The notes: generated from the letters alone by a model not told the origin. A DNA stretch of 64,000 nt from Bradysia coprophila (GCF_014529535.1 NW_023503305.1:496001-560000); one strand, 5' to 3'. Positions 21,538 to 34,222 are shown, numbered from the stretch's first letter. Numbers and translations are program-made.

Positions 21538-22900
21538 ATAATTACGGAAAATAAAATAAGTTACGGGTTTTTAATTGATGTTTTTTGCTTGATTCACTGT
21601 CTGTTTCACCATTTAATTTCCCCCCTGAAGGTTAAGTACTGTCAACACGACGTTAGCGAATTTAATTGCGGTCGTTAATATTCAACTGTCCGATAATTTT
21701 AAGCGTCGCCTCATGGTTTACAAGCAGCTATTAGTTCTAAACACATAACATAAAGGTGAACAAGGTTACGAGTGATCACAACAACATCATCAGTACTATT
21801 GGGCTTCAGAGAAGCCGGACTTCTGTTAAGAGCAAAATTTACTTTTCTGATACTTGGGTGGCCACAGAAGTCCTGTTTCTCTGAATACCAATAGTAGTAG
21901 TAGTAGTACTGATAGTGATGCAACCAACACAAAATATGGTACGTTAGTGTAGCAAGCAGAAGGAATGAGTCTATATATTAACTTTGAATTGTTGTGACAT
22001 CATGGAGCTACACGAGAGAGATCTGTAACTGTAACTCATTTGACCGATTACCAGCTGATGGTCTACCGGACTATACTCGTTTAACGTTACTACTTTTCTA
22101 AATTAATTCTAAATTTGAAAAAACTTTGAAACGAATAGAATAAGTTCTACAACGTGGAATTTCCAATTGTACACCCGATGAACTAGGCTTAGAATTTTTT
22201 TGATGTTTTCAACGTTATTCAATCTAATAATACAATCCATAGCTCGATTACACATACACTTATGCGCGCGAGACAACAGTATCAGTATGAACGTGGGTAA
22301 CACGAAGTCTTTTATGTGGATTGAGAAACTGTAAAGGCAGGAGAATAAAAGTTTCTAAGTTAAAATATTCGGGTGTATTCCAGAAATCGGTTAAATTTGC
22401 ATTTAAAATGTTTTTCGATTTATTTTCCTGGCTTTTGGGTAGAAAATTTCACGCCAGATTTTCATTAATTTTATTGGAAACGAAGTATCATATTCGATAA
22501 CAGGCAATAGAAGCTTCCGAAACATACCCAGTCTCTGCCAGACGAGGGTTAATAGCTTAAGAAATCCGTAAATCGTGACATAGACGTTCCACCAATGCCA
22601 CCCAAATTTAAATTAACATTACCCCTTGTTATGCATATAATGACAACGCACTCTACATTACCGCACGTAGTAAATTTCAGTCATCATTGCAGTGTATACG
22701 ACTGTCTCCCCCCTACACCACACAGAGTTGAATCTACCTCAACACTGCATAAAAGTCAAATAGATGGAAAGTTGTTTGATTTGTGGATCGGAATCGTGTT
22801 GCTAAATTGAGTGGTGTAGCATTGTAAATCTTGATACCAACAGAAACGAACCGTTTAACATTTTATTGTTTTGTTAGCGAAATTCTTCGAACATAAGGCT
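21538..22900. other. Intergenic between ZNHIT1 and MVD
   Basis: It holds a poly(A) signal (21550-21555) and a short foldback at 21792-21898. Nothing else coding was seen. The 3' part presumably contains the MVD promoter. Confidence 0.45.
21792..21898. repeat. Short foldback
   Basis: The arms AGTACTATTGGGCTTCAGAG...GGACTTCTGT (21792-21826) and ACAGAAGTCCTGTTTCTCTG...ATAGTAGT (21864-21898) are imperfect reverse complements (about 29 of 35). The right arm runs into a TAG/TAC triplet repeat. Confidence 0.55.
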
Positions 22901-25354
22901 ATGGAAGAAGTGATAACAGCAACATGCATTGCACCGATAAATATTGCGGTCGTAAAATATTGTAAGTTTTGTTATTTACACACACTGAATAACTATAATT
23001 CAATTAAGTGAGATCCAGTGATATCACCACTGGTGTCCGATGGTATACGCAACAACTAAACGGAAATTAAATGTTTGCAGGGGGAAAACGAGATGATAAA
23101 CTGATACTACCAGTGAATGATTCAATTAGCGGTACCTTGTCTACGGATCAGGTAAGAAACATTTAAATTTTTGCTTTTGTTTATACACGTCGTTATATAT
23201 ATGGTCGTGTAACACATCATTCCAACGAAAGAAAATGTGTGTATGTGCCGTGCCACTTTCTTTTTTTTTCGCTTTGAAACAAATGCAATCGTTTAACTTT
23301 CTCGCTAAAATGTAAATTTTTCATGGCATCGCCGAAACACACCTTGTTTGACCTATGCTACAATGGAAATGCTATTTTTAGTTATGTGCAAAGACAACAA
23401 TCGCAGCATCTCCAACATACACCGAGACCAAATATTGGTTGAATGGAATCGAAGGCGACTACAAATCGAACGTACGAATGAAAAATGTTATCAAAGCAAG
23501 TAAGAATCGGTTTTCCGTTTTTTGTTTACTTTGAACGGTACGTGTTGTCCTAACGACGAATGTTTGCTCTCGTGCTTTTCTGTTTGTTTTCCAGTGAAAA
23601 AATTGGCAAAGAAAAAATGTCCAAAGAATAAAGCCTTGAAGTACAAATTGCACATATGTTCTATCAACAATTTTCCAACGGCAGCTGGTTTAGCGTCTAG
23701 TGCGGCTGGATATTCATGCTTAGGTTTGTGTACCATTTCGATCTTTGGAGGAGTAAACCAGAGGATTAAACAGGACCTGTCACTTAATTTAAATTCACCG
23801 ATTCTATTGTCTTGATCACAATTTCAGTCCTGTGGATCCTCCTATCCTTCCTTCCATGCTAAGATGACTTTCTACAAAACGAATTTCCTTTCAGTTTACA
23901 CATTGGCCCAATTGTACGGAATAGACAATGAAGATTTAACACCAATAGCCCGAGTGGGTAGCGGTTCAGCGTGTCGAAGTCTGAACGGCGGCTTTGTACA
24001 TTGGCTGAAAGGTGTCAGTCCGACCGGTGAGGATTCGGTGGCCGTGCAGCTATGCGATGAAAACTATTGGCCCGAAATGCGAGTGTTGATCATTGTCGTG
24101 AACGAAGGGAAAAAGGCGGTCAGCTCAACGAGTGGCATGAGTTCGACGACCACCACATCGGAATTGTTCAATTATCGGATTATGAAATGCGTTCCGGAAC
24201 GCGTTCGATTGATGAAGAAGGTAGAGTTCGATTTGTAACGGTAAAATGACGGAACGATGATAAATAATCGTAAATCCAATGCAGGCGATTGCTGAACGAA
24301 ATTTCAAGGACTTTGGTGAACTGACAATGAAAGACAGCAATCAGTTCCATGCAGTTTGCTTAGACACTTATCCTCCGTGTGTTTATATGACGGACGTTTC
24401 GCATAGGATAGCCGCTATAATCCACGGATACAATAAGAACGCTGGTGAAACTTGTGTGAGTATGCAGGCCACAGATGCGTGATTGACCATTGTAAATTTT
24501 AATTAATCAATCATTCCAGGTGGCATACACATTTGACGCTGGTCCGAACGTTTGCGTTTATTTGTTGGAAAAAGAAGTTCGTAGATTCGTTACCATGTTG
24601 GCTGCCTTCTTTCCTTGCGATGCATACGACGAAGGGAAATTCGTTCGTGGCATTCCAATCAAATATCTTAGTAAAATATCAGAAGAGGTAAAATTGCTCG
24701 ATTAAGTGGTTCACATTCATGGAACATGTCGGTTTTTTCAGTATATGACAAATCTGGGAGGATCTTCGTACATAGAACGGGATAGAGTCAAATATATCAT
24801 TCATACAAAATTAGGCAGCGGTCCGAAAAGACTCGATGATCCAGATGATTCGCTGCTGGGCGCAGATGGTTTACCGAAAGCAAATCCAAAAGTACAATCT
24901 AGTATTGAACAAGAGGCAAGCGCTCCGCCGTGCGAACCGCACGAGGTTCCACCAGAAAATGTTATGTATTTGGGAGTACCATGGGGACCGCAATGGGCCG
25001 AACAATGGCTGGCGCAATGGGGTAAACGATAAGGATTCGATGAAAAGAATTTCTTTTCATCATTTGCTCTTCCGAATAGGTAAACCAAATGGTGCCTCCT
25101 GGGGAGGACATGGATTCCCGTTTGGTGCTCCGCCAGGTATTGCAATAAAAATGGATGCGGCTTTAATGTCAAAAGTGAAAATCGAGTCAACCGAATCTTC
25201 CAAATCGACGTCTTCATCGAATGAATCGGACGATGCAACGACGTCGGCCGAACGACCAGATCGTCAAAATGCCTTCCAAGATTTAGAATCGAAAGCATCA
25301 ACGTTGAATAAATTAATGGACGTGGACGTCGAAATGAACCGAATGAATCAATAG
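22901..25354 (+). CDS. Mvd: Diphosphomevalonate decarboxylase with C-terminal extension
   Basis: Exons: 22901-22961, 23081-23151, 23382-23499, 23595-23723, 23895-24220, 24285-24455, 24520-24687, 24742-25021, 25080-25354, giving 532 residues. If the last 58-bp intron (25022-25079) is retained, the frame stops at 25032 after 444 residues. The enzyme makes isopentenyl diphosphate (ATP-dependent decarboxylation, mevalonate pathway). GHMP-family features are [35 protein letters not shown] (108-126), [16 protein letters not shown] and AYTFDAGPN (with catalytic-type D298). The normal family end is GADGLPK, here at residue 394. What follows is extra: a Gln/Trp/Gly stretch ([15 protein letters not shown]) and, in the spliced form, [20 protein letters not shown] plus an acidic Ser-rich tail. 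The start is the ATG just before [17 protein letters not shown]. Confidence 0.9.
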
Positions 25355-27310
25355 GCACACGGTGCGACATTTTTCTATTTAGGCAACCAAAGGGCAACCC
25401 GTAAGAGCAAATTTTAAGCGAACATTTTGACATGACTTCTGTGAAATTAGTTTTCCGTGAAATGTTTTACGAACGACGGGTCAGGATCGGATTAAGCTTT
25501 TTGGCGTCGCTGTGCTGTGATGGTCTTCCATCCAAAAGAATCAAAGACTTCGATTCGTTCACAGCTAAGAGAAATCCTGGCCAGTTGGCAGAACGAGTAA
25601 CTGAACTATCAGCAGAACTTGGTAACTAATTGGCCAGGAATGATAGAACATTCGATATTTGTAACGCTTTGTCAACGGACCAAACTGAGGATCATATGAG
25701 TCAGTGTTATTGTTTGTACTGTGCTTGTGGACATGTAATTTAAACGTTGACAGGTAATTCCATTTTCAACTTCGATTTTCTGATGTCAACTTACAGCCAC
25801 TCTCATTTTCAATAATGACAGCATAGTATGATTGTATACACAGGTCCCGTACTAAAATTAAGTCCTAGTGCTTGGTTCTGTTGAGGTGCGTTGAGGATGT
25901 TCAATATCTTTTATCTGTCGTCTGTCGTTTCAACGTTTTCTTACCTCAAACGCAAACATTTGTTCGAAAATCACAATTGGCAAAACGTTTCAAAATTTCA
26001 CAGCACTGAGCTTTATTCAGCACATAGATTAATCCGAGACTGCCTACGTCAACAATACTTTGATATTTTTGATGGCATTACCTCTTCTTATGAGGATTTT
26101 TTTTAATCATATTTGGATTTTATACTACAAAAAGAAAGAAAAAAAAAACAGAGAATAGTGAGCTGGGTTGGGTTGAGGTGGAGGTAATAGTGTGTCAGCG
26201 TAGCATTGAATAACTAAATGATGCAGTGGTACATCAAAGACTTTGAAATAAAATCTATTTTTCAATAAAAAAAAAAACTTTCGCCTTCTGTGGTACACGT
26301 ACGGATACGGATGATGGACGAAATTTAGAGGTTCGTTTATTGCCATAATACACGAGTCAACCACAAAGCCTTACGAATCTCCATCTTTATACACCAGTCC
26401 CCCACTTCACTTTTAGTCCCTCATAAGGCCACCACGGTTTACCTGAATGTATATCTCGACCGTCTTATTTAGAAATCCCAAATTCGTCCCAAAAATTATT
26501 TTTATTGAAAAGTCTGTTGCGCCAAATCAGGGCCTATTTTAAGGAGTTTCCATTCCTTAAATTAGGTCCTGCGCCAAGCCCTTGAAAATAGGAGTTGTCT
26601 GGTACGGCAGGCTCTTCAATAAAAATATTTTCAAATTTTATTCTTCATTTGGCACTAATACCTTTATTCGGACACCAATTTGGATTTTCTACGATGAGTG
26701 AGGGCGGATTTATACACTAGACTGGCCCCAAAAAGACCCTTCTAGGGCTCGCAAAAATGTTTTTCGTATCTTCAATACTCTCTCTAGCATCCAAACTCTC
26801 TCAAAAAATCGATGTAGAGGGGAAAATAAGTTTAAGAAACTTATGATTTTTAATATGACTTAAAACCAACAACAACAACACGAGCGAACAAAGTAGCAGT
26901 GATTCATAAACGTATCTACCACCTTAATAGTTGTGGTTTGGTTGCTAGGGAGAGTATTGGTATCTTTCGTGTCGACTCAAAGTGACATGAGGTCCATAAG
27001 ACAGTTAAATGATCGTTCATACACCGAATGTGTCGCTCGACTACATGTAGGGTGTATGCAGAGCCTTGAGAAATTATCTAGAAAAATTTGTGTGGATTTA
27101 CGTAAAGAATCGAAGTATATCCGAGATTGTTAAGCACATTTTGACCAACATTTCATACTACATGGAAAACGACCGTCTATAATCACGACGTTTCCGGGTT
27201 ACACCACATAGTCCCAGCAACGAACTCCTGCTTAGTATAGGTCCAAGTAAATAATCATGGAAAGACGAAAATGGACTTTATTCCCGAGCAGTAACATCTA
27301 AATAGGTATA
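25355..27310. other. Intergenic between MVD and the SET/MYND gene (3' ends facing)
   Basis: No supported gene. A 65-codon ORF at 25432 has no recognisable features. A lone hAT-like terminus CAGGGCCTATT is at about 26528. Poly-A runs are near 26140 and 26267. Possible poly(A) signals for MVD lie near 26247 and 26264. Confidence 0.45.
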
Positions 27311-29244
27311 TTATGCCCGGCCATCGTCCAACATATTTCGGAACAGACTTATGTTTTCTCGGATCGACTTCAATTTCAGCATTGCAATTTTGGCTAAATG
27401 ACCTTCCGGCGTCGATTTCGGTTCATACAAAAGCATTTTAATAGACTCTGTAGCTAATTGTTCAGCTGATGCCAGCTTTGCCTGAACAAAAATCGAAAAA
27501 AAAAATCGAAATTAAACTTCTGAAATAGCAAAAAAAAAAAAAGTTCGTTTGACTTACAATACCCTCGCTGATTGAAAGTTTTTGGTCATTCATTTCATGG
27601 ATGGTTAGCTCTGCCTTTGAATTGAAATACTCGAACAGCGCAATGGCTTTCAATCGTGCTATGCCGGGTTGAAGTATCCGTATGATCGGTAGGATGTCTT
27701 CACAAAGTTCAATTTTTCGCCGAAGCATTTTCGGTTGTGGCACCATTGATCGGTCACAGATGTTCCGAAGAATTGATGCCAGTCTTTGTTTCATATCAAT
27801 CACCAAGTAATGGTTGGGATTGAGTAGCTTCGATTGAATGCTGATGGCTTGCTCTAGATTCTCGACGGTGGTAATTTCTACCATTTTTGATGTCGCTGCG
27901 GTCAGAATGCCATTTATTTCTTGTGTCGTTTGCGACGTTTTGCATACATTGCATTGCCAATTTTCGGACATTTCCTGATATAAAATCAATCCTTTTTCGC
28001 AGCATTGGCAATTAAGCGAACTTAAATTTGTTTGTAATTCTGTTGGATCCATGCAACGGCTACATTTGCAATGGAAATATTTTCCTTCCTTCAGATGTTG
28101 TCTTCTAACTTCCGTTCCCTATCAATCGACCGTTCATAACCGTTAATTAATTTAAAAGGAAATTGCAGGAAACTAACCGACAGAACCAGCGCGAATGTGT
28201 AATTATTGTAAATCGTTTTGCCGGCATCTATATCTACGGAACTATAGATTCTCAGTGACCTAGTTTCGTCCAACGAAATGAATGTATTTCCAACGCAATC
28301 ATGTGATAATAATGCAGCCTTCGGATATAGTCCCCGAATTGGCACCTCCTGCGAACATTCAGTTTTAAAGCAATCAAGCAAAATTGATGTGTACATTAGC
28401 GTTGATATGTAACCAAACCACCCACAACAGTTCTTTAGGTAGGTAATGTGGATGCCGCAAAATTGACTTACTTCAAGTCGCACTAAGCTACTAACTAAGT
28501 TACACTAAGCTACGCCGATGCGTATTGACTAGTTACCAAACAGAGCATTGCTATAACACCACGTACCTCAAACGTCTCACTTCGAATCTCAAATGCGTTT
28601 ACATCCATTATGCCGCAATATTTTTGTATCATTGCTGCATCCTCCTCGCCTATTACGTTAGCTAATTTAAGTGGTTTTGTAACACAGTTTTCATGCGTAA
28701 TCCAAATCGGTGTTCCGCACCGCTGTGCACAGTGAGATTCCATCCGCATCACTTCTTCGTATATCTGCTTTTTCGATGGATCTCGACTTAACATTATGAA
28801 CCGCAATGCCGTTACTACATCAAAATTGTCGATTAGAAAATTTTTTGGAAGCGAAGCCGTTGCTAAGAAATTGCATTCGAAAGGTTCGTGTTCACAATCG
28901 CAGCATAGCGGAGCCAATTGGCATTTACTGTTCCAGATGTATGGTTTTTACTCTTTGATTAGATTTTGTTGCGTTAGAAAGGTTCGTAACTTACTTGCAT
29001 AATTGCGAAAAACCTTTGTAGCACGCCAAGCAACGCAAATCCGACCCCCAATTCAGACCAATAATCACGGGCTGTTCACAAAGAAGTAAGTCGCCTTGTT
29101 TCAACGGTTTAACGGCAACTACATACCTGATGAGCGATTTTTCGTTATTTTTTAAATTATGAAAGAAATTAATAGCTGAGTCAACCTGCCGATGTCGGAG
29201 GATGAAACCACATCACATTTTCCGTTTTTAAATTCATTCATCAT
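27311..29244 (-). CDS. SET and MYND domain protein, arthropod SmydA type
   Basis: Six exons: 29244-29186, 29126-28995, 28927-28567, 28348-28178, 28118-27558, 27481-27311, giving 484 residues with agreeing phases. A short N-terminal GRYVVAVKPLKQGD begins the split SET domain. It is interrupted by a MYND-like zinc finger (LRCLACYKGFSQLCNKCQLA, CCDCEHEPFEC). After a helical linker comes the SET core: YPKAALLSHDCVGNTFI (equivalent to NHSCxPNT), IDAGKTIYNNYTFALVLSGT and the post-SET cysteines FHCKCSRCMDPTE. A helical C-terminal region follows. The family comprises lysine methyltransferase-like proteins, many poorly characterised. The catalytic NHSC motif is altered here (LSHDC), so activity is uncertain. 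The start is the first of two adjacent ATGs (29244, 29241). Confidence 0.85.
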
Positions 29245-31638
29245 GCGACTCGTAAAATGAAATTTCCTTAAAACATTTCAACTTTCAACTCATTCAATTT
29301 TATGCGAAGACTGGTATATCGAGGACTGCTATTCAAAACCAATGGCAATAAAGAACAGTTCGTTTTAAAATAGATTTCGCGAAGTGAGTGAATAATCGGG
29401 AGAGTTGCGAATTGGAACTGAAATTAATTATAAATTTGATTGTCTTATAAATCGCACATATACTGTTAACCCGTCTGTTGGAAAGTTCAAATGTCCAAAT
29501 AGCTTTAAATTCGTTTGGTTTTTGTCCATCTGTTCCTCAACTTATCATAATCGCTTTTTGACTGGATAGTGACGCAAGTTCTACAACACTTAAGATTTCA
29601 GCGTACTAGACAACGTATAAGTTAAGTTCAACTAAACATAGTTTGAAACAACCACTGAAGTTTTGACCTGTGTATATAGAGTCAACTTTACAGACATTCT
29701 AGCATATGAATACTTCTAGGGAAATATTTATGAGATATGATGTTGGATGAGATCAGCTATACCATCTGATAGTTAGTTCTGCAGAACAGTTCTGTACAAC
29801 TCTAGCAAGACTATACAGTAGTGTCCACCTGTTTTTAAGTACTCAACTCATTAATACAGTCTTCATGAATTTGCTTCAGCTGGTTTTTAGTATAGTTACA
29901 CACACGGGCGTTGTTCTAGTGGTAAAACCGTACGTGGTAGTTTTGTGAGTGGACCAGATGGAGCAAATTTATGTCTAAATTTCACTGACGTTTACTGTAG
30001 AATCTCTTTGTGAGACTCTTGTTCATACAACATTTCATCCTTTTAAAATTCGTACTCGAGTTGCACTATCAAGAAACGGTTCCCACGACCCTAACGACAA
30101 GCCTTCACTTCGGTGTTCTTTCTAACGAAATTTCTGTAGTATTGCAAGTCAAGAATCCCTAACCACCTGAGGAGTACAAGTACACTATAAATGGAGAAAT
30201 CAGGGCATCTATATCACTTTAAATCTCATATTACTTTCATATTATAACAATCTAAATTCAGTGATATTGTAGCTGTGTTCTGAAGAAGAAAAAAAAGTTC
30301 AATGTTAAGGTTGCGGATGTCAAGATAATTATAATAGCGTATATGCGACAATAAAAATAGCTGAAGCCCCGGTAAATCAATGCATGCATAACAATAGCAG
30401 TAAAACGAAATACCAACACTTAAAGATGAAGACGCGTCGTCTATAAATAAAATTCGATATGAAAGAGAATAGATTACCGACCTACAACTACTAGCCAATT
30501 ATTAACCAAATTAAATATTGATTTCCTTCCAGATAAATTTCTAAATTAACATATAAATTACGGCCTTTATGTGGTGTAAACAAATTGTTGTTTCAGTGAA
30601 CGAACAAGCAAACCATTATTGGAAGGGTCATGCAGTTTATAAGGGGTCAAACAAGACCATAAAATGGTCTTGTCTCATAAACGGGTATTTTTAGTGGAAC
30701 TATTCGAGTTTAGTGAGCAGTGTTCTTCGTCAGGATGGTCGGAAAGCGACTTTCCATGTTTTCTTGTTTCAGCATGATATTTTAATGACCAAGAAGGTCA
30801 ATTTTTGATGTATTGTTCGTAATGGGACTTCTCATATTCGGTTAAGGTAATTTACATGCTACATGCATTGAAAACCATACGTTTCATGTTTCAGACACTA
30901 CTTTCAATTACTTTCATTACATATGTCGGGATAAAAATTAAAAGTCTCGTTTTCGTGTGTTTATTGACCTCGGCTACGCTTCGGATCACACGAAAACTCT
31001 ACTTTTCATCTTTTTTCCCTAGTCATGTAAAAAAAATCATTTTTGTAAAAAAAATTTATTCAACTGTACTGTAGGCTGGGAAACATGATTCCGGTTAAGA
31101 AACAGATGAAGTGAGCGTCTCTTTAAGTACTTGAATCGCTTGTCGTTGGAAGTCTTCTCCAACGAAATTTTAGTAGAAATTTACAAGAGAGCGAAAAGGA
31201 GGCTACTTGTCCGCACTTTTACTATACCTTGCAACCAGCATGTCCTATTTTCCTCGTTTCCTTGGAAGAGGACGCATAGGAATAAAATTTCCGTTCTCTA
31301 CTACAACGAAAGAATCGACGCTTTTTCAGATCGGTTTTCTTTCGAACTAACACCGAACCTAAAATTCAAGCTGACCTGAAGATATTTGAGCCCGGAATGA
31401 CCTGACCTGAATTTCCAGAATAACCAATAGAGGTGCAGATCAATCATGTCTGAAATCTGACCTGTTCCGAGCCTCACATAATTTCAACATTTTCCCAACC
31501 TTCATCGAGGTCCAGAGTGTGATATAATCTTCCCGAAAATACTGTATACTCTGGTCGCAAGGTTTGAGCTTTATACGATCGGGCATATGTTATGCCAGTT
31601 GAATATGTGGAGGTGACGCGTTCTGATTTGTACACATC
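29245..31638. other. Intergenic, no gene seen
   Basis: AT-rich. It contains a fragment related to the mariner-type MITE family (CATGAATTTGCTTCAGCTGG near 29863, GTGGTAAAACCGTACGTGGT near 29919), a solo CCTCGGCTACGCTTCGGATC near 30967, and TGACCTGA-type motifs at 31370-31470. The open frames here have no protein-like features. Confidence 0.45.
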
Positions 31639-31644
31639 TTTATT
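31639..31644 (-). terminator. Poly(A) signal of the C16orf87-type gene
   Basis: AATAAA on the minus strand, 107 bp after the stop codon of the gene ending at 31751. Confidence 0.5.
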
Positions 31645-31750
31645 ACAAAATACAGTCCTTATACAATAAATGTCCAGTAAAACTATATGAATGAGCTTCT
31701 GAATGAGCTTCTCGGAACACAGAATATCATTAACGTTGCTAAACTAAAGG

Positions 31751-32386
31751 CTAATTTGGTGGCCTCCACACCACCGATCCAATTTTCCGATTAATTTCAG
31801 CCAAAATTAATGCGGCCAATTCTTGTTTCTCTGTTGTCAATCGGGCACAAATGTCACCTCCCCCATTCTCCTGCTCTTTCCGTAATCTTCGCCGTTTGGC
31901 TCTGGCTGCTGTGGATTCCTTTGTATTGGCTGGACTTTTGCTGCTTCGTTGAGGTATTTCCTGACAAATGGCTTTCGGACGTCCCTGTTCAACGATTGAA
32001 TTCAGTTTCATTATCATGCTGAACGCCACATCGAACATTAAGAAGTGGTTAAGCTTACCCGACGATCCTTTTTCTTCTTCTTTTTGTCGAACTCCTGCGA
32101 ATCGTAATAGTTGGGCTTCTCACGACGTACGCGTTTCGTTCGTCGTCGTAACATCTCTTCATCCACAGCGGATTGGGCAGACCTGTTGGATGGGAAAGTG
32201 AAATGGATCGATTGATCAATCATAACCGGATCATAAATTATACCAGGTGTACCTTGATCGTGTCGTTCGTTTAGCATCGAAAAAGGAATGACCGCAAGCC
32301 TTATTTTTACACGATTTCGAGGCGACGGCCACACTATGGTCGCATTTCGGGCAATTTTTCACGATTGCACGACTTTTGTTTGCCAT
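31751..32386 (-). CDS. UPF0547 / C16orf87 homologue
   Basis: Three exons, 32386-32253, 32182-32059 and 31960-31751, give 155 residues. The N-terminus MANKSRAIVKNCPKCDHSVA ... KSCKNKACGHSFFDAKR holds a two-CxxC zinc-ribbon-like element typical of the C16orf87 (UPF0547) family (human: [20 protein letters not shown]). A basic segment RRRTKRVRREKPNYYDSQEF matches the family's KRRRTERVRREK. The C-terminus LAALILAEINRKIG matches SVALAEINRKI. A lysine run (DKKKKKKDRR) suggests nuclear localisation. In mammals the protein has been linked to histone deacetylase complexes; that role is not shown here. The first ATG is used. The gene is divergent from B9D1, 623 bp away. Confidence 0.85.
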
Positions 32387-33009
32387 AATTGTTGATTGTT
32401 TGTGATTTGTTGTGACATATGTTTGTTTGATTGTATTTGTTATGAATTACAACACTGCACCGTCAGATACAATAGCCTTCAAATGCGACATTTCATTGCT
32501 GGATCTGTGTTTATTGCAGCTAAGAGAAAGAGGAAAATGTTTTTGGTTTAAAGACAACGTAGTTTCCCTGTTCTGTAACTCAATTTACGACAACAAAACA
32601 AATTGTTGGAACTCACTCTGACAAGCTTTAAGCGGAAAAACAAATTAAATTTGACCAAAAATATGGCTGTGCAAACAAACGAAATGAAAAAAGGTTTGAC
32701 CTTTGTTTCTTGGGCGAATTGTAATGATTCCAAATTTTGTTTTGATTGGTTTCTAATGACCTTTTAATGACTATTTCTTCACTCGATAAGACATCTGAGA
32801 TGACAGCGATGACAATAATATCATTAAACGGATTAAACTCAATCAAAATTTAAAAATTGAACACAGATGGCATTAAGCACACGATGAACCGCGGACAGTA
32901 TTTTTGTATTTTGTTTCAACACGTCCGGTATCCGTAGCAACAATCCCTGCTTTGTTTATTGATTTTTATTGTGTTATTTTTACTTTTGTTTTGATTGCAA
33001 ACCCACAAA
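32387..33009. promoter_or_regulatory. Region between divergent C16orf87-type and B9D1 genes
   Basis: 623 bp of non-coding DNA between the two start codons, which must contain both promoters. Short repeats of TTGTTTGTGATTTGTTGTGA type are seen around 32395-32415. No TATA box or specific binding site can be claimed. Confidence 0.35.
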
Positions 33010-33678
33010 ATGGAAACAGAAAACTGTTTCCACATCAGTTTAACTGGTCAAATAAAATCCTGCTATTTCCCATGCGGAATCGACGGGAATAAATTATTTT
33101 GTCGATACGACATTGTTGCTGGAGCTGATTGGGATCTAGTTTCGGGCATTTCATCGGGCGTGACACAACTATCCAGAGCAGGCTCACGAATCGAAGAAAT
33201 TGTCTTCAATATGCCTTTGGAAGTGATGTATAAGTCTACAAATCCATTTGGCTGTAAGTTTGCTAACCGATCGAAATTTCCGCACTGAGTTGAACTAAAT
33301 AAATTCACTAAATCAATCTTACTCATTTGCCTTTGTCATTCTTTCATTCCATCGTCTCTAGGGCCACAAATTATCATTTGCTTGTATGGTAACAATTTTT
33401 GGGGAGCAGAAAGCTCTAAGGGATACGCTAGATGCCATTTGCCAATTACTAGCGGAGAAATCCGAGCACCAATATTTCAGATAAAATGCTCAAATATCTG
33501 GTCATCGCTAACTACTTGGTTTACCGATCGTAATCCGGAATTGAGAAATCCGAAAATTCTAGTGGAAGGTGAAAAAACGAAGGGTTTATGTGTGGAGTCG
33601 TACGGTGATGTTGTCATAGCTACTCAGTCGATAACCCGAGGTGGTGCGGACTTAATGTTGGATTGGGGTCAACGGTAG
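33010..33678 (+). CDS. B9d1: B9 domain-containing protein 1 (ciliary transition zone)
   Basis: Two exons, 33010-33253 and 33362-33678, give 186 residues. The B9 (C2-like) domain shows CFHISLTGQIKSCYFPCG, LFCRYDIVAGADWDLVSG, SGVTQLSRAG, FNMPLEVMYKSTNPFGWPQI, CLYGNNFWGAESSKGYARCH and LPITSGE. B9D1 (MKSR1) works with B9D2 and MKS1 at the ciliary transition zone. In insects it is expected in ciliated sensory neurons and sperm. Presence and length are normal, with no sign of decay. A poly(A) signal AATAAA lies at 33904-33909. The start is the ATG directly before ENCFHISLTGQI. Confidence 0.93.
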
Positions 33679-34013
33679 TTGATCTTGTGAGGTGTGCGTA
33701 CAAGAATGAGTATAGGGCTGATACATCGGATACAACTTGAAAGATTCAACATGCGCCGTATTATGAGTTTATTCAACTTTTAGATACTTAATGGAGAATG
33801 TGATGTAGCCCATCGACAGAGGAGTAAAAAATTAATAATTTGGTCAAATCGAAAGTAGACTGATATCGCGATTTTTATCGTTTGTAAAAAATTCTTGAAA
33901 CTAAATAAATTGAAAATTGTAAGGCAAGGTTTTTTCGAACATCTTTTAATAACCTTGTATGAGTCGTCGGATATTTATTGTTCTTTCGATCACTTTTTGA
34001 ATGGAAAACAATA

Positions 34014-34222
34014 CAGTCAGAGGCAGTAAAATTTCAGCATGAATTTATTTCATCTGTTTTTCAGCTGATCCAGACAAACAATCAAAACTGTTTATACGGT
34101 TTTACCACTACCACGTGAGTGCGTCCGTATAGAAACTTCAAGCGTATAAACAAGTAGAAACAGTTTTGATTGAATAGCTGAAAAACAGCTAAAACAAGCT
34201 GAAATTTCACTGCCAGTGACTG
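34014..34222. mobile_element. MITE of Tc1/mariner type (209 bp) with TA duplication
   Basis: Left terminus CAGTCAGAGGCAGTAAAATT (34014); right terminus AATTTCACTGCCAGTGACTG (ending 34222). TA flanks both sides (34012-34013 and 34223-34224), the target of Tc1/mariner transposons, and CAGT termini fit. The interior contains TTTTTCAGCTGATCC and CCACTACCACG. Two further members share ends and interior: the large element at 50556-51785 and a fragment near 29.86 kb. A weaker end (CAGTTAGATGCAGAGAAATT) is at 34255. Confidence 0.7.

Noticed and set aside
25432-25629. 65-codon ORF downstream of MVD
   Set aside because: No splice signals, motif or conservation evidence; it lies in the probable 3' UTR of MVD.
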